A stretch of DNA of 64,000 nucleotides from Arthrobacter sp. cf158 (GCF_900106835.1 NZ_FNNR01000005.1:78019-142018); one strand, 5' to 3'. Counted from the first letter of the stretch, positions 19,364 through 31,332 are shown. The notes: a model not told the origin generated them from the letters alone. Program-made: numbers and translations.

Positions 19364-20740
19364 ATGGTCGACGCGCCAACAGCCGGCTCAGAAGAGAATG
19401 CGGCCGACGCATTCCTGCAAGGTGGCCCTTCGCTGCGCAACGCCTCCGGGCCCTACTTCGGCAACTATGGCGGACGCTGGATGCCGGAGTCTCTTATCGC
19501 CGCCCTGGATGAAGTCCAGGACACCTTTGAGAAGGCCAAAGCTGATCCCGACTTCATCGCGCAGCTGAAAGACCTCAACAAGAATTACTCCGGCAGGCCC
19601 TCCCTGCTGACCGAAGCCAAACGCTTCTCCGAGCACGCAGGCGGAGCGCGCATCTTCCTCAAGCGCGAGGACCTCAACCACACCGGGTCCCACAAGATCA
19701 ACAACGTCCTGGGCCAGGCACTACTCGCCAAGCGCATGGGCAAGACCCGTGTTATCGCCGAGACCGGCGCCGGACAACACGGCGTTGCAAGTGCCACGGC
19801 CGCAGCCCTCCTGGGCCTCGAATGCGTGGTCTACATGGGTGCAGAGGACTGCCGCCGGCAGGCGTTGAACGTGGCCCGGATGCAACTCCTGGGTGCCACT
19901 GTGGTTCCCGTGACCAACGGCAGCCAGACGCTTAAGGACGCTATCAACGACGCCCTCCGCGATTGGGTCTCCAATGTGGAGAACACTCACTACCTGCTGG
20001 GGACCGCAGCCGGTGCCCATCCGTTCCCTGCGATGGTGCGCTACTTCCACGAAGTGATCGGCGAGGAAGCCCGCAGCCAGATCCTTGAGCAAACCGGTAA
20101 GCTTCCCGACGCCATTGCGGCTTGTATCGGTGGTGGCTCGAACGCCATTGGGCTGTTCCACGCCTTCCTGGATGACGCCTCGGTCAAGATCTACGGCTTT
20201 GAGGCCGGCGGTGAAGGTGTGGATACCGGCCGCCACGCCGCAGCAATCACGCTGGGACGTCCGGGCGTGCTGCACGGTGCCCGCTCCTACCTGATGCAGG
20301 ACGAAGACGGACAGACCATCGAGTCGCACTCCATCTCTGCAGGACTGGACTACCCCAGCGTCGGTCCGGAGCACTCGTACTTGGCCGACATCGGCCGCGT
20401 TACGTATGAGGCGGTCACCGATACCGAGGCAATGGACGCTTTCAGCCTCTTGTGCCGCACGGAAGGAATCATCCCCGCGATCGAGTCCTCGCATGCGCTT
20501 GCCGGTGCCATCAAGATCGGCAAGCGACTCACTGATGGCAAGGAGAACCCCTCCGACGTTACTGTGATCGTCAACCTGTCCGGACGCGGAGACAAGGACG
20601 TGGAAACCGCTGCTGCCTGGTTCAACATGTTGGACGAGGAAGGGCATGTCAAGGGCACTACGCTCTCCACCCGGAAGCCCAAGGGGCCCGCGGAGCGCAC
20701 GTCCGAAGCCGCCATGGATGTCAACGAGGACCACAACTGA
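19364..20740 (+). CDS. trpB: Tryptophan synthase beta chain
   Basis: 458 aa. A PLP enzyme joining indole and serine. PLP lysine K111 in HTGSHKINN, then AETGAGQHG, the phosphate loop GGGSNA, and [11 protein letters not shown]. The ATG at 19364 starts [11 protein letters not shown]; the frame is open 17 codons further upstream but those lie between the hairpin and the natural start. Residues 1-30 are an extension before [13 protein letters not shown]. The stop shares a base with the trpA ATG. Confidence 0.96.
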   Translation: MVDAPTAGSEENAADAFLQGGPSLRNASGPYFGNYGGRWMPESLIAALDEVQDTFEKAKADPDFIAQLKDLNKNYSGRPSLLTEAKRFSEHAGGARIFLKREDLNHTGSHKINNVLGQALLAKRMGKTRVIAETGAGQHGVASATAAALLGLECVVYMGAEDCRRQALNVARMQLLGATVVPVTNGSQTLKDAINDALRDWVSNVENTHYLLGTAAGAHPFPAMVRYFHEVIGEEARSQILEQTGKLPDAIAACIGGGSNAIGLFHAFLDDASVKIYGFEAGGEGVDTGRHAAAITLGRPGVLHGARSYLMQDEDGQTIESHSISAGLDYPSVGPEHSYLADIGRVTYEAVTDTEAMDAFSLLCRTEGIIPAIESSHALAGAIKIGKRLTDGKENPSDVTVIVNLSGRGDKDVETAAAWFNMLDEEGHVKGTTLSTRKPKGPAERTSEAAMDVNEDHN

Positions 20741-21552
20741 TGACTGAAGAATTCGCCAGCAAATCCGCTGCCGCCATTGACCGCGCCAAAGCAGAAGGTC
20801 GCGCCGCACTGGTGGGCTACCTTCCCGCGGGCTACCCCACGGTCCAGGAGAGCATTGAGGCCGGTATAGCCCTGGCCCGCAACGGTGCTGACCTGATCGA
20901 AATCGGCATCCCGTACTCCGATCCCGTGATGGACGGCCCCGTCATTCAGGCCGCCACCACCGAAGCAATTTCCAACGGCTTCCGCGTTGCCAACGTCTTT
21001 GACGTGGTAGCCGGCATCACCGCCGTCACGGATGCGGCAGTGCTGGTCATGACTTACTGGAACCCGGTCATGCGCATGGGTGTGGATGAGTTCTCCCGCC
21101 GCCTGGCCGAGGCCGGAGGCGCCGGGCTCATTACCCCTGACTTGGTTCCTGACGAGGCTCGTGAGTGGATCGAAGCCTCCAACAAGTACGGCTTGGACCG
21201 GGTGTTCCTGGTGGCGCCGTCTTCCACGCCCGAACGGCTGGACATGACGGTCAAGGCAAGCCGTGGATTCGTCTACGCTGTCTCCATCATGGGTGTCACC
21301 GGAACACGTACCTCGGTCAGCAGCAGTGCGGAGTCCGTGGTGGCACGCGCGCACGCTGCCGGTGCCGAGCGTGTGTGCGTAGGTTTGGGCGTTTCCAATC
21401 CGGACCACGTCCGTGAAATCGCTGCCTACGCGGACGGCGTGATCGTCGGTACTGCCCTGGTTGCTGCCCTCCGCGATGGCGGCGTGGACGCCGTCGGACA
21501 ACTCACCAAGAACCTCAGCGCCGGCCTGGGCCGCGCAGCTGCAGAAGCCTAG
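20740..21552 (+). CDS. trpA: Tryptophan synthase alpha chain
   Basis: 270 aa. It cleaves indole-3-glycerol phosphate and channels indole to TrpB. Catalytic E54 and D65 in EIGIPYSDPVMDGP; phosphate loops VSIMGVTG and VGLGVS. One-base overlap with trpB (TGATG). lgt begins 21 nt downstream. Confidence 0.96.
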   Translation: MTEEFASKSAAAIDRAKAEGRAALVGYLPAGYPTVQESIEAGIALARNGADLIEIGIPYSDPVMDGPVIQAATTEAISNGFRVANVFDVVAGITAVTDAAVLVMTYWNPVMRMGVDEFSRRLAEAGGAGLITPDLVPDEAREWIEASNKYGLDRVFLVAPSSTPERLDMTVKASRGFVYAVSIMGVTGTRTSVSSSAESVVARAHAAGAERVCVGLGVSNPDHVREIAAYADGVIVGTALVAALRDGGVDAVGQLTKNLSAGLGRAAAEA

Positions 21553-21573
21553 GAAAAGGAAACAGCGAAGCGA

Positions 21574-22728
21574 ATGCAGACCGTCCTCCACGCTGCGGCA
21601 ATGGTCCCCTTGAGTATCCCGAGCCCCTCGTGGTCCGGTTTCGACATTCCGCTGCCGTGGGGGACGTTACGCATTCACGCTTACGCCCTCTGCATCCTGG
21701 CGGGCATCATTGTTGGCCTGTGGCTGACCTCTGCACGTTGGAAGCGACGTGGAGCGCCTGAAGGCAGCCTCTGGGACATTGCCATTTGGGCGATTCCCTT
21801 CGGCATCATCGGTGGCCGTCTCTACCACGTGTTCTCCTCTCCGGATGCGTACTTCGGTCCTGGCTTTGACGGGACCGGGGACCTCTCGCTGATTCCGCAG
21901 ATCCAGCGCGGTGGGCTGGGCATCTGGGGTGCGGTGATCCTCGGCGCCGTCGGCGCGTGGATCGGTTGCCGCCGTGCCGGCGTCAAACTGACGGCCTTCC
22001 TGGATGCAGCTGCTCCCGGGCTCCTGCTGGCACAGGCAATTGGCCGCTTGGGTAACTGGTTCAACCAGGAACTCTTCGGTGCGCCGACCACACTTCCCTG
22101 GGGCCTGGAGATCGATCCAGCCAATGCCAACTTCCCGCCTGACATGGCTGCTGGCACTCTGTTCCACCCGACATTCCTCTACGAAATGCTGTGGAACCTC
22201 GCAGGCGTAGCCATCCTCTTGCTGCTGGACAAAAAGTTCACCTTCCGCTGGGGCCGGCTCTTCTGGCTCTACGCCGTGTACTACACCCTTGGCCGCGTCT
22301 GGATTGAAGCATTGCGCATCGATGATGCCGAACAGATCAATCTGTTTGGGATCACCACAAGACTCAATGTGTGGACCAGCATCTTCGTCTTTATCGCAGC
22401 CCTGGCCATCTTCTTCCTCCTTGGTATGAAGGGCCGCCCGGTCCCTGATACCCCTTATTTGGCGGGGCGCGAGCCGGAAGAAACCAAAGAAAAGGTGCCT
22501 GCTTCGGTGACCAGCGTCACCAGTCATGATGTGGACGCATCTGTCTCAGATACTGGTTCGCGTGGTAATCTCCCTGATAACCAAAGCGATTCGGGCCACG
22601 TTGACGAGCCGCGGGAAAAAGCAGGGAAACCGGAAAAGGACAGCGTGTCCTCTACGGATTCCGCATCAGCTGAACCTGCCGCGAGGAAGGCCCCCGAATC
22701 CACACCGAAGGCAGACGACACCAAGTAG
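21574..22728 (+). CDS. lgt: Prolipoprotein diacylglyceryl transferase
   Basis: 384 aa. An integral membrane enzyme that adds diacylglycerol to the lipobox cysteine of prelipoproteins. About seven membrane segments in residues 20-290; signature RLGNWFNQELFG with R158 and N161 matching the essential Arg and Asn of the family; GGRLYH upstream. Residues 295-384 form a long polar, charged tail typical of actinobacterial Lgt and probably disordered in the cytoplasm. It follows trpA by 21 nt, an arrangement usual in this group. Confidence 0.95.
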   Translation: MQTVLHAAAMVPLSIPSPSWSGFDIPLPWGTLRIHAYALCILAGIIVGLWLTSARWKRRGAPEGSLWDIAIWAIPFGIIGGRLYHVFSSPDAYFGPGFDGTGDLSLIPQIQRGGLGIWGAVILGAVGAWIGCRRAGVKLTAFLDAAAPGLLLAQAIGRLGNWFNQELFGAPTTLPWGLEIDPANANFPPDMAAGTLFHPTFLYEMLWNLAGVAILLLLDKKFTFRWGRLFWLYAVYYTLGRVWIEALRIDDAEQINLFGITTRLNVWTSIFVFIAALAIFFLLGMKGRPVPDTPYLAGREPEETKEKVPASVTSVTSHDVDASVSDTGSRGNLPDNQSDSGHVDEPREKAGKPEKDSVSSTDSASAEPAARKAPESTPKADDTK

Positions 22729-22884
22729 TCGCGTTCGGTAAAGGGGCAACAGAGTCACCGCTCGTAGGGCCCAGTCCACAGCGTCGTGGCACCCCGGAAA
22801 CCGGATCGCAGCATACCGATGTTCGCTGGTCAAGCCGGGGCCAGAGGTCTGCGTAACTGTTCGTTGCGCTGGATCGGCTGGCCT

Positions 22885-22890
22885 ACAATT
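22885..22890 (+). promoter_or_regulatory. Possible gltBD promoter -10
   Basis: TACAAT is a good -10 hexamer about 98 nt upstream of the gltB ATG, within the 259-nt gap after lgt. The matching -35 is weak (TCGTTG or TTGCGC). No known riboswitch or T-box motif was seen in the gap. Confidence 0.35.
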
Positions 22891-22987
22891 CCAATAACTA
22901 GCGCTTTGTTGTGCCCGTCACAGGGCAGGCAAGGTGGGGCCAACGTTGTCCCTTCCATACGCACGATCTCGAGGAAGGACGTCTCCC

Positions 22988-25900
22988 ATGACCCATCTTC
23001 ATAACCCCGGTTGGTCCGAAAAAATCGAACCTCAGGGTGCCATGTCTCCGTTCAAGCGCTTTGCTGCGCTCCCGGAGGCTCAGGGTCTTTACAACCCTGA
23101 TAAGGAGAAGGACGCCTGCGGACTGGCGATTATTGCCACGCTCCGCGGGGAACCGGGATACGACATCGTGGAAGCGGCACTGACCGCCCTCCGCAATCTC
23201 GAACACCGCGGCGCCGTGGGCGCCGACGAAGGTACCGGCGACGGTGCGGGACTGCTCATGCAGGTTCCGGACGAGTTCTTCCGGGCCGTCACCGAATTCG
23301 AGCTGCCCGCCCCGGGCCAGTACGTGGTGGGCACCGCCTTCCTTCCAGCTGAGTCCCGCGAGGCAGAGACGGCGAAGGCCGGCATTGAGGCACTGGCAGC
23401 AGACGAGGGCCTTACTGTCCTCGGCTGGCGCGAGGTTCCGGTGGTCGCAGACCTCGTAGGTGCCATGGCGCGTGCGTGTATGCCGTACTTCTCGCAGCCA
23501 TTCCTTGCTTCGGCTACCGGTGAGCAGCTTGAGCACAATGAGCTGGACTCCCGCGCCTGGCGTATCCGCAAGCGTGCCCAGAACAAGTTCGGCGTGTACT
23601 TCCCGTCGCTGTCCTCGCGCACCATCGTCTACAAGGGCATGCTGACCACCGCGCAGCTGGAGCCGTTCTACCCCGACCTCTCGGACCAGCGCTTCAAGAC
23701 GAAGCTTGCAATTGTGCACTCGCGCTTCTCCACCAACACGTTCCCGTCGTGGCCCCTGGCGCAGCCCTTCCGCACCATCGCCCACAATGGCGAAATCAAC
23801 ACGGTCAAGGGCAACCGCAACTGGATGCGTGCACGGCAGTCACAGTTGGCCAGCCCGCTTCTTGGCTCGGTCCCGGAAGAGCTGTACCCGATCTGCACCC
23901 CCGGTGCCTCGGATTCTGCTTCCTTCGATGAAGTAGCCGAACTCCTCTGGCTGTCCGGCCGCCCCATCACGCACTCGATCATGATGATGATCCCGGAGGC
24001 GTGGGAAAACCATGCCACCATGGATCCAGCGCGCCGTGCCTTCTACGAGTACCACTCCCTGCTCATGGAGCCGTGGGACGGTCCTGCTGCCGTTTCCTTC
24101 ACTGACGGCAATTTGGTTGGTGCGACATTGGACCGCAATGGCCTGCGCCCGGGACGTTACTGGATCACCGAAGACGGACTGATCATCTTCGCCTCTGAAG
24201 TTGGCGTGATCGAGGTTGAACCCTCCAACGTGGTCAAGAAGGGCCGTGTTGCCCCCGGCAAGATGTTCCTGGTGGACACCGAGGCCGGCCGTATCATCGA
24301 CGACGCCGAGGTCAAGGCCGAAGTCGCCGCTGCCAACCCTTGGGCGGAATGGCTCAAGGACAACCTGATCGACATCAACGAGCTCCCCGAGCGCGAGCAC
24401 GTCGTGCACACCGCCGCGTCGGTCAACATCCGTCAGCGCACCTTCGGTTACACCACAGAAGAACTGAAGATCCTGCTTGGACCGATGTCCCGCACGGGTG
24501 CCGAACCTCTGGGTGCCATGGGTTCGGACACTCCAGTAGCCGTTCTCTCCAAGCGTCCCCGCCTGCTGTTCGACTACTTCGTTCAATCCTTCGCCCAGGT
24601 CACCAACCCACCGTTGGATGCCATCCGCGAAGAGCTGGTGACCTCACTGAAGTGCGCCATTGGCCCGAACGGCAACCTCCTTGATGGCAAGCAGGTCCGC
24701 CAGCCGCAGATCTCCCTGCCGTTCCCGGTGATCAACAACGATCAGCTCGCCAAGATCGCCAACATCGAAACGCCCGACGGCGATCGCATCGCCATGAAGG
24801 TCCGTGGCCTCTACCGCCCCGAGGGTGGGGAAGCTGCACTTCGTGCTCGGCTGACCGAGATCTGCGAGCAGGTCTCCGGTGCGATCAACCGCGGTGTGCA
24901 GTACGTTGTGCTGTCCGACCGCGACTCCAACGCGCAGTGGGCTCCAATTCCTTCGCTCCTGCTGGTCAGCGCCGTTCACCACCACCTGCTCCGCAGTGCC
25001 AACCGCACCAAGACCGCTCTGGTGGTTGAGGCCGGCGACGTCCGCGAGACGCACCACGTCGCGGTTTTGATCGGCTACGGCGCTTCCGCAGTCAACCCGT
25101 ACTTGGCCATGGAATCGGTGGAACAGCTGATTTCCAACGGCGATGTTGTTGGTGTGACTGCCGAAGACGGCGTCTACAACCTCATCAAGGGCCTGGGCAA
25201 GGGCGTCTTGAAGATCATGTCCAAGATGGGCATCTCCACCGTGGCTTCCTACACGGGCGCCCAGACCTTCGAAGCACTGGGCCTGTCCCAGGAACTCGTT
25301 GACGAATTCTTCTCCGGCACGCACTCCCAGCTGGGCGGCGTCGGCCTGGACGTCATTGCAGCCGAAGTTTCGGCCCGCCACCAGATGGCGTACCCGGAAG
25401 GCGGCATCGAGCACCCGCACCAGCCGTTGCTGGGCGGCGGCGAGTACCAGTGGCGCCGCGACGGCGAACCGCACCTCTTCAACCCGGAGACTGTGTTCCG
25501 CCTGCAGCACGCTACCCGCGAACGCCGGTACGACATCTTCAAGTCCTACACCAAGGGCATTGACGATCAGTCCGAGAACCTGATGACGCTGCGTGGCCTC
25601 CTTAAGTTCAAGGACGGCGTGCGTCCGGCCGTTCCGCTGGAGGAAGTGGAACCGGTCTCCAGCATTGTCAAGCGCTTCTCCACCGGTGCCATGAGCTATG
25701 GCTCTATTTCCAAGGAAGCACACGAGACACTCGCGATCGCCATGAACCGGTTGGGCGCAAAGTCCAACACCGGTGAGGGCGGGGAGGACGTTGACCGTCT
25801 GCTGGATCCGGAGCGCCGCTCGGCCATCAAGCAGATCGCGTCCGGTCGTTTTGGCGTGACCAGCCTCTACTTGACCAACGCTGACGATATCCAGATCAAG

Positions 25901-27601
25901 ATGGCCCAAGGCGCCAAGCCCGGCGAGGGTGGCCAGCTGATGGCCCAGAAGGTCTACCCGTGGGTGGCCCGGACGCGGCACTCAACCCCCGGTGTCGGAC
26001 TTATTTCCCCGCCCCCGCACCACGACATCTACTCGATCGAAGACCTCGCGCAGCTCATTTACGATGCCAAGCGCGCCAACCCTTCGGCCCGGGTCCATGT
26101 GAAGTTGGTTTCGGAAGTCGGGATCGGCACGGTGGCGTCCGGCGTCACCAAGGCGAAGGCCGACGTCGTACTTGTATCAGGTCACGACGGCGGAACCGGC
26201 GCCTCGCCGCTGAACTCGCTTAAGCACGCTGGTGTGCCCTGGGAACTCGGCCTGGCCGAAACCCAGCAGACCCTGATGCTCAACGGTCTCCGTGACCGCG
26301 TGGTGGTTCAGGTTGATGGCCAGCTCAAGACCGGCCGCGACGTTGTGATTGCTGCCCTGCTGGGTGGCGAAGAATACGGATTCGCAACCGCTCCGCTGGT
26401 GGTTTCCGGCTGCATCATGATGCGCGTTTGCCACCTGGATACCTGCCCGGTGGGCGTTGCCACCCAGAATCCCGAGCTCCGCTCGCGGTTCAATGGCAAG
26501 CCCGAGTTCGTGGTCAACTTCTTTGAGTTCCTCGCCGAGGAAGTCCGTGAAATCCTCGCCGAGCTCGGCTTCCGTAGCCTGGAAGAGGCAATCGGCCACG
26601 CCGAGGTCCTGGATACCCGTGAGGCAATCGATCACTGGAAGGCCGAAGGCCTGGACTTGGACCCCATCCTCCACGGGCTGGAGTTCGACGACGACGTGCC
26701 GCTGCGCAACATGACCGGCCAGAACCATGAGCTGGACAAGCACTTCGACCAGCGCCTGATCACCATGGCGCAGGAAGCGCTCAGCGATCGGATGCCCGTC
26801 AAGATCACCCTGGACGTCATCAACACGGACCGTTCCGTGGGCACAATGCTGGGCCACGTGGTGACCAAGACCTTCGGCATCGATGTCCTGGCGACCGACA
26901 CGATCGACGTCACGCTCAACGGCACCGCGGGCCAGTCCCTCGGCGCGTTCCTGCCTGCCGGAATCACGCTGCGCATGTTCGGTGACTCCAACGACTACGT
27001 CGGCAAGGGCTTGTCCGGTGGGCGCATTATCGTCCGCCCGGACCGCACCAACGTGTTCCAGGCAGAACGCAACGTTATCGCCGGCAATGTGATCGGCTAT
27101 GGGGCCACCAGCGGCGAGATGTTCCTGCGTGGACAGGTGGGCGAACGCTTCCTGGTGCGTAACTCCGGTGCCACCGCCGTCGTCGAAGGTATTGGCGATC
27201 ACGGGTGCGAGTACATGACCGGCGGCCAGACGCTGATCATTGGCCGCACCGGCCGTAACTTTGGTGCCGGCATGTCCGGCGGTACGGCCTATGTGCTGGA
27301 CCTTCAGGCCGAGCGCGTCAACAAGATGGCCCTCGATACCGGTGAACTCCAGCTCCTGGAGCTCGACGCCGAGGACCGCGACATTGTCCACGGACTGCTC
27401 ACCAAGCATGTTGAGGAAACCGAATCCGTCCTGGCCGGCCGTCTGCTCGAGAACTTCGACGACACCGCCGCCCGTATCACCAAAGTACTGCCGCGCGACT
27501 ACGCCGCAGTCCTGCAAACCCGTCTCGACGCCATCGAAGAGGGCCTTGACCCCGATGGCGAAGAAGTATGGTCTCGAATCCTGGAGGTAACCGGTGGCTG
27601 A
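22988..27601 (+). CDS. gltB: Glutamate synthase large subunit
   Basis: 1537 aa. It makes two glutamates from 2-oxoglutarate and glutamine. The class II amidotransferase domain starts at the nucleophile C44 (KDACGLAI), so residues 1-43 are a propeptide removed on maturation. The central and FMN-binding synthase domains follow ([11 protein letters not shown] loop). The 3Fe-4S cysteines C1142, C1148 and C1153 are in [17 protein letters not shown]-terminal beta-helix GXGXG domain is also present. GAGGAAGGA lies upstream of ATG 22988; earlier in-frame starts lack this. It overlaps gltD by 8 nt. Confidence 0.97.
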   Translation: MTHLHNPGWSEKIEPQGAMSPFKRFAALPEAQGLYNPDKEKDACGLAIIATLRGEPGYDIVEAALTALRNLEHRGAVGADEGTGDGAGLLMQVPDEFFRAVTEFELPAPGQYVVGTAFLPAESREAETAKAGIEALAADEGLTVLGWREVPVVADLVGAMARACMPYFSQPFLASATGEQLEHNELDSRAWRIRKRAQNKFGVYFPSLSSRTIVYKGMLTTAQLEPFYPDLSDQRFKTKLAIVHSRFSTNTFPSWPLAQPFRTIAHNGEINTVKGNRNWMRARQSQLASPLLGSVPEELYPICTPGASDSASFDEVAELLWLSGRPITHSIMMMIPEAWENHATMDPARRAFYEYHSLLMEPWDGPAAVSFTDGNLVGATLDRNGLRPGRYWITEDGLIIFASEVGVIEVEPSNVVKKGRVAPGKMFLVDTEAGRIIDDAEVKAEVAAANPWAEWLKDNLIDINELPEREHVVHTAASVNIRQRTFGYTTEELKILLGPMSRTGAEPLGAMGSDTPVAVLSKRPRLLFDYFVQSFAQVTNPPLDAIREELVTSLKCAIGPNGNLLDGKQVRQPQISLPFPVINNDQLAKIANIETPDGDRIAMKVRGLYRPEGGEAALRARLTEICEQVSGAINRGVQYVVLSDRDSNAQWAPIPSLLLVSAVHHHLLRSANRTKTALVVEAGDVRETHHVAVLIGYGASAVNPYLAMESVEQLISNGDVVGVTAEDGVYNLIKGLGKGVLKIMSKMGISTVASYTGAQTFEALGLSQELVDEFFSGTHSQLGGVGLDVIAAEVSARHQMAYPEGGIEHPHQPLLGGGEYQWRRDGEPHLFNPETVFRLQHATRERRYDIFKSYTKGIDDQSENLMTLRGLLKFKDGVRPAVPLEEVEPVSSIVKRFSTGAMSYGSISKEAHETLAIAMNRLGAKSNTGEGGEDVDRLLDPERRSAIKQIASGRFGVTSLYLTNADDIQIKMAQGAKPGEGGQLMAQKVYPWVARTRHSTPGVGLISPPPHHDIYSIEDLAQLIYDAKRANPSARVHVKLVSEVGIGTVASGVTKAKADVVLVSGHDGGTGASPLNSLKHAGVPWELGLAETQQTLMLNGLRDRVVVQVDGQLKTGRDVVIAALLGGEEYGFATAPLVVSGCIMMRVCHLDTCPVGVATQNPELRSRFNGKPEFVVNFFEFLAEEVREILAELGFRSLEEAIGHAEVLDTREAIDHWKAEGLDLDPILHGLEFDDDVPLRNMTGQNHELDKHFDQRLITMAQEALSDRMPVKITLDVINTDRSVGTMLGHVVTKTFGIDVLATDTIDVTLNGTAGQSLGAFLPAGITLRMFGDSNDYVGKGLSGGRIIVRPDRTNVFQAERNVIAGNVIGYGATSGEMFLRGQVGERFLVRNSGATAVVEGIGDHGCEYMTGGQTLIIGRTGRNFGAGMSGGTAYVLDLQAERVNKMALDTGELQLLELDAEDRDIVHGLLTKHVEETESVLAGRLLENFDDTAARITKVLPRDYAAVLQTRLDAIEEGLDPDGEEVWSRILEVTGG

Positions 27602-29051
27602 TCCACGCGGATTTTTGAAAGTCCGGCAGCGCGAGACGCAGCCACGCCGTCCCGTTCCGGTCCGGATCATGGACTGGAAAGAAGTGTACGAAGCCCAGGA
27701 AAAGGGTGTTCTGAAGAGCCAGGCCGGCCGCTGCATGGACTGTGGCGTTCCGTTCTGCCACCAGGGCTGCCCGTTGGGTAACCTCATTCCGGAATGGAAT
27801 GACCTGGTGTGGCGTGACAAGGGTGAAGAAGCGATTGAACGCCTTCACGCCACGAACAACTTCCCTGAGTTCACGGGCCGCCTGTGTCCTGCACCCTGTG
27901 AGGCTTCCTGCGTGCTGGGTATCAACCAGCCTGCAGTGACCATCAAGCAGGTTGAGGTCTCCATCATCGACCAGGCCTTCGACAACGACTGGGTCCAGCC
28001 GCTTCCTCCGACCCGCCTCACCGGCAAGACCGTGGCCGTCGTCGGTTCCGGCCCTGCCGGTCTGGCCGTGGCACAGCAACTGACCCGTGTGGGCCACACC
28101 GTTGCCGTGTACGAGCGCGACGACAAGATCGGCGGCCTGCTCCGCTACGGCATCCCCGACTTCAAAATGGAGAAGGAACAGGTTGACCGCCGCCTGGAGC
28201 AGATGAAGGCCGAAGGAACCCGCTTCCGCACCGGCGTTGCGGTCGGTACCGACGTCACTTGGGAGCAGCTGCGACGCCGTTACGACGCCGTAGTTGTGGC
28301 CACCGGGGCTACCGTCCCGCGCGACCTGCCTATCCCGGGCCGCGACCTTGAGGGCGTGCACTTCGCCATGGACTACCTGGTTCCTTCGAACCGTGTAGTG
28401 GCGGGGGAGAACCCTGAGAACCACATCGACGCCCGTGGCAAGCACGTAGTCATCCTCGGTGGCGGCGATACCGGTGCTGACTGCATCGGCACCGCGCACC
28501 GCCACCAGGCTGCCTCGGTGACCACGCTCGCCATCGGCAAGCAGCCGCCGGCCGAACGTGCAACCCACCAGCCGTGGCCGACGTTCCCCACTCTCTTCGA
28601 GGTCGCCAGCGCCCACGAAGAAGGAGGCGAGCGGACCTACCTTGCATCCACCGTTGAGTTCGTTGGAGAAAACGGCAAGCTCACCGGCGTCAAAGTTGCT
28701 GAAACCGAGTTCGTGGACGGCAAACGCCTGCCCAAGGCCGGCACAGAGCGCATTATCCCAGCTGACCTTGTCTTCCTGAGCCTTGGCTTCACCGGCGCTG
28801 AGCCGGCGGGGATCACGGAGCAGGTCAGTGCAGAGTTCGACGGTCGGGGCAACGTTGCCCGCGACGGCTACTACATGACAAATACCGAGGGCGTGTTTGT
28901 TGCCGGCGACGCCGGACGTGGCCAGTCACTGATTGTGTGGGCCATTGCGGAAGGCCGTGCATGTGCGGCCGCAGTGGACAAGTTCCTGATGGGAAGCACC
29001 ATTCTCCCGGCACCGGTCGCCCCCACCGACCGGGCGATAGCGGTCTTATAG
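27594..29051 (+). CDS. gltD: Glutamate synthase small subunit
   Basis: 485 aa. It passes electrons from NADPH through FAD and Fe-S clusters to GltB. N-terminal Fe-S cysteines: C47, C50, C55, C59 ([17 protein letters not shown]) and C98, C102, C106 ([10 protein letters not shown]). FAD site [10 protein letters not shown] and NADPH site [13 protein letters not shown] start with GGAGG 7-11 nt upstream inside the end of gltB, so translation is coupled. Confidence 0.96.
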   Translation: MADPRGFLKVRQRETQPRRPVPVRIMDWKEVYEAQEKGVLKSQAGRCMDCGVPFCHQGCPLGNLIPEWNDLVWRDKGEEAIERLHATNNFPEFTGRLCPAPCEASCVLGINQPAVTIKQVEVSIIDQAFDNDWVQPLPPTRLTGKTVAVVGSGPAGLAVAQQLTRVGHTVAVYERDDKIGGLLRYGIPDFKMEKEQVDRRLEQMKAEGTRFRTGVAVGTDVTWEQLRRRYDAVVVATGATVPRDLPIPGRDLEGVHFAMDYLVPSNRVVAGENPENHIDARGKHVVILGGGDTGADCIGTAHRHQAASVTTLAIGKQPPAERATHQPWPTFPTLFEVASAHEEGGERTYLASTVEFVGENGKLTGVKVAETEFVDGKRLPKAGTERIIPADLVFLSLGFTGAEPAGITEQVSAEFDGRGNVARDGYYMTNTEGVFVAGDAGRGQSLIVWAIAEGRACAAAVDKFLMGSTILPAPVAPTDRAIAVL

Positions 29052-29105
29052 CGCCGGCAGGAACAATCTTTTACTCAATCAGCATGAACTACTTAGGGTA
29101 GGTAT

Positions 29106-30599
29106 ATGAGACGCGCGAAAATTGTGGCAACTTTCGGCCCGGCTATCTCCAGCTTCGACAACACCCTCGCGGTGCTGGAGGCCGGCGTCGACGTTGCTCG
29201 CATGAACATGAGCCACGGCGACTACTCCGTGCACGACAACACCTACGAGAACGTCCGCAAGGCTGCCGCCCAGCTTGGCAAGCCTGTGGCGATCATGGCC
29301 GACCTCCAGGGACCCAAGATCCGTCTGGGTCGCTTTGTTGACGGCCCCCATGACCTCGCGGTCGGGGACACCTTCACCATCACCACCGAAGACGTTCCCG
29401 GCACCAAGGACATCTGCTCCACGACGCTGAAGAGCCTCACCGAAGACGTCAACGTGGGCGACGCCCTGCTGATCGACGATGGCAAGGTGGCGCTGCGCGC
29501 CATCGAGGTTGACGACGTCAAGGTTGTTGCCACCGTGACAGTCGGCGGCAAGGTTTCCAACAACAAGGGCATCAACCTGCCCGGTGTTGCTGTCAACGTT
29601 CCTGCACTGAGCGAAAAGGACGAGGACGACCTCCGCTGGGCCCTCAAGCGTGGTGCTGACCTGATCGCCCTCTCGTTCGTGCGTGATGCCTCCGACATCA
29701 AGCGCGTCCACGAGATCATGGATGAAGAAGGCCGCCGCGTGCCGGTGATCGCCAAGATCGAAAAGCCGCAGGCAGTGGAGCAGCTCCACGAAATCATCGA
29801 CGCGTTCGATGCCATCATGGTTGCCCGTGGCGACCTCGGCGTCGAGCTGCCGCTCGAAGAGGTCCCGATCGTCCAGAAGCGCGCCATCGAACTGGCGCGT
29901 CGCTGGGCCAAGCCGGTCATCGTGGCCACCCAGGTCCTCGAATCCATGATCGACAACCCGCGTCCGACGCGCGCCGAAGCTTCCGACTGCGCCAACGCAG
30001 TTCTCGACGGCGCCGACGCAGTCATGCTTTCCGGCGAAACCTCCGTGGGACAGTACCCCATCGAGACCGTGAAGGTCATGGCCCGGATCATCGAGTCCAC
30101 CGAAGTTCACGGCCTCGAGCGCGTCCCCCCGCTGGGTACCAAGCCCAAGACCCGCGGTGGCGCCATCACCCGTGCCGCCGTCGAAATCGCTGACCAGTTG
30201 GACGCAAAGTACATCTGTACTTTCACCCAGTCCGGCGACTCGGCACGACGCCTCTCGCGCCTGCGCCCCGTCAAGCCGGTCTTCGCTTTCACCCCGGTGG
30301 AGCACGTGTGGAACCAGTTGGCCCTCACCTGGGGCATCCAGCCGGTACTGGTCCCCTCCGTGGGCCACACCGATGAGATGACCGCACAAGTGGACAAGAG
30401 CCTCCTGGAAATGGATCTCGTGGACGAAGGCGACCTGGTTGTCATCGCTGCCGGTTCCCCTCCAGGACAGGCCGGTTCCACGAACTCGCTGAAGGTCCAC
30501 AAGGTAGGCGACCTTGCCGACACTTCCAAGACCGACGAAGGTTCACGCAAGGAACCCGTTGGCCCGTGGCCCGAAAAGAAGTCCAAGGCCAAGGCATAG
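29106..30599 (+). CDS. pyk: Pyruvate kinase
   Basis: 497 aa. The last step of glycolysis, PEP plus ADP to pyruvate and ATP. Motifs: RMNMSHG, DLQGPKIR, IAKIEKP with the catalytic Lys, MVARGDLGVE with metal ligands, and SGETSVG. The final 25 residues are Lys/Glu/Pro-rich and extend past the usual C-terminus. GGGTAGG precedes the ATG. A clear terminator follows. Confidence 0.97.
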   Translation: MRRAKIVATFGPAISSFDNTLAVLEAGVDVARMNMSHGDYSVHDNTYENVRKAAAQLGKPVAIMADLQGPKIRLGRFVDGPHDLAVGDTFTITTEDVPGTKDICSTTLKSLTEDVNVGDALLIDDGKVALRAIEVDDVKVVATVTVGGKVSNNKGINLPGVAVNVPALSEKDEDDLRWALKRGADLIALSFVRDASDIKRVHEIMDEEGRRVPVIAKIEKPQAVEQLHEIIDAFDAIMVARGDLGVELPLEEVPIVQKRAIELARRWAKPVIVATQVLESMIDNPRPTRAEASDCANAVLDGADAVMLSGETSVGQYPIETVKVMARIIESTEVHGLERVPPLGTKPKTRGGAITRAAVEIADQLDAKYICTFTQSGDSARRLSRLRPVKPVFAFTPVEHVWNQLALTWGIQPVLVPSVGHTDEMTAQVDKSLLEMDLVDEGDLVVIAAGSPPGQAGSTNSLKVHKVGDLADTSKTDEGSRKEPVGPWPEKKSKAKA

Positions 30600-30615
30600 T
30601 TCTTAGCTTGCAGGA

Positions 30616-30651
30616 AGCGGACCCCACCGACGTGGTGGGGTCCGCTTTTCT
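30616..30651 (+). terminator. Terminator after pyk
   Basis: AAGCGGACCCCACC and GGTGGGGTCCGCTT form a 14-bp stem with loop GACGT, followed by TTTTC. A canonical intrinsic terminator 16 nt past the pyk stop. Confidence 0.92.
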
Positions 30652-30670
30652 ATTGCTTGTGGTGGGTACA

Positions 30671-30710
30671 ACGGCGGCCGCGAACCTCGTGTGAGGTGCG
30701 CGGCCGCCGT
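30671..30710 (-). terminator. Hairpin at the end of pdtaR
   Basis: ACGGCGGCCGCG pairs with CGCGGCCGCCGT over 12 bp, and ACCTC/GAGGT extends the pairing inside the loop. It lies 16 nt past the pdtaR stop on the minus strand. There is little T tract, so it is probably a strong GC-rich transcript-end hairpin. Confidence 0.65.
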
Positions 30711-30726
30711 CGTGCGTTGATTCTTG

Positions 30727-31332
30727 TTAGTTGACCTGGTTGATAATGGTTTCGGCAACCTCACGCATGCTGAGGCGACGGTCCATGGAGGTCTTCTGGA
30801 TCCAGCGGAACGCCTCCGGCTCCGTCAGGCCCATCTTGGTGGTCAGGAGGCTCTTGGCGCGCTCCACAAGCTTGCGCGTGGCAAACTGCTCCTGGAGGTC
30901 GGAAACCTCGTTCTCAAGCGCCTTGATTTCCTCATGGCGGGAGAGAGCAATCTCAATGGCCGGGATCAGGTCCGCAGGGGAGAATGGCTTGACGACGTAA
31001 GCCATGGCACCGGCGTCGCGTGCCCGCTCCACCAGTTCCTTCTGGCTGAAAGCGGTCAGCAGGACAACAGGGGCAATGCGGGCCTTGACGATCTTCTCAG
31101 CAGCCGAGATGCCGTCCATGACAGGCATCTTGACGTCCATGAGGACGAGGTCAGGCTTGAGTTCCTCAGCCAGCTGCACAGCTTTCTCGCCGTTGTCTGC
31201 CTCGCCGACGACGTCATACCCTTCGCCCTTCAGGATCTCGATAATGTCCAAGCGGATGAGAGTCTCATCCTCGGCTACGACAACGCGTCGGGCCGGCTGG
31301 GCTGTGGACGTTGACTCCGTCTGTTCGGTCAC
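30727..31332 (-). CDS. pdtaR: ANTAR-domain response regulator (PdtaR type)
   Basis: 201 aa. An N-terminal receiver domain (about 15-130) with acidic pocket E21-D22, phosphoacceptor D66 in LMDVKMPVMDG and the Lys of YVVKPF. A C-terminal ANTAR RNA-binding domain (about 135-195) has the TKMGLTEPEAFRWIQK and RLSMREVAE pattern. Its mycobacterial counterpart Rv1626/PdtaR is phosphorylated by the kinase PdtaS and acts by antitermination on ANTAR hairpins. Location next to pyk is common in Micrococcaceae-type genomes. The cognate kinase is not in the window. Confidence 0.93.
   Translation of the reverse strand: MTEQTESTSTAQPARRVVVAEDETLIRLDIIEILKGEGYDVVGEADNGEKAVQLAEELKPDLVLMDVKMPVMDGISAAEKIVKARIAPVVLLTAFSQKELVERARDAGAMAYVVKPFSPADLIPAIEIALSRHEEIKALENEVSDLQEQFATRKLVERAKSLLTTKMGLTEPEAFRWIQKTSMDRRLSMREVAETIINQVN

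Noticed and set aside
24644..27820. Long minus-strand frames (up to 547 codons) opposite gltB and gltD
   Set aside because: Antisense shadows of high-GC coding sequence; the plus-strand frames have complete glutamate synthase motifs.
29079..30500. 473-codon minus-strand frame opposite pyk
   Set aside because: A shadow of the pyruvate kinase gene, with His/Gly/Asp-rich random composition and no domain.
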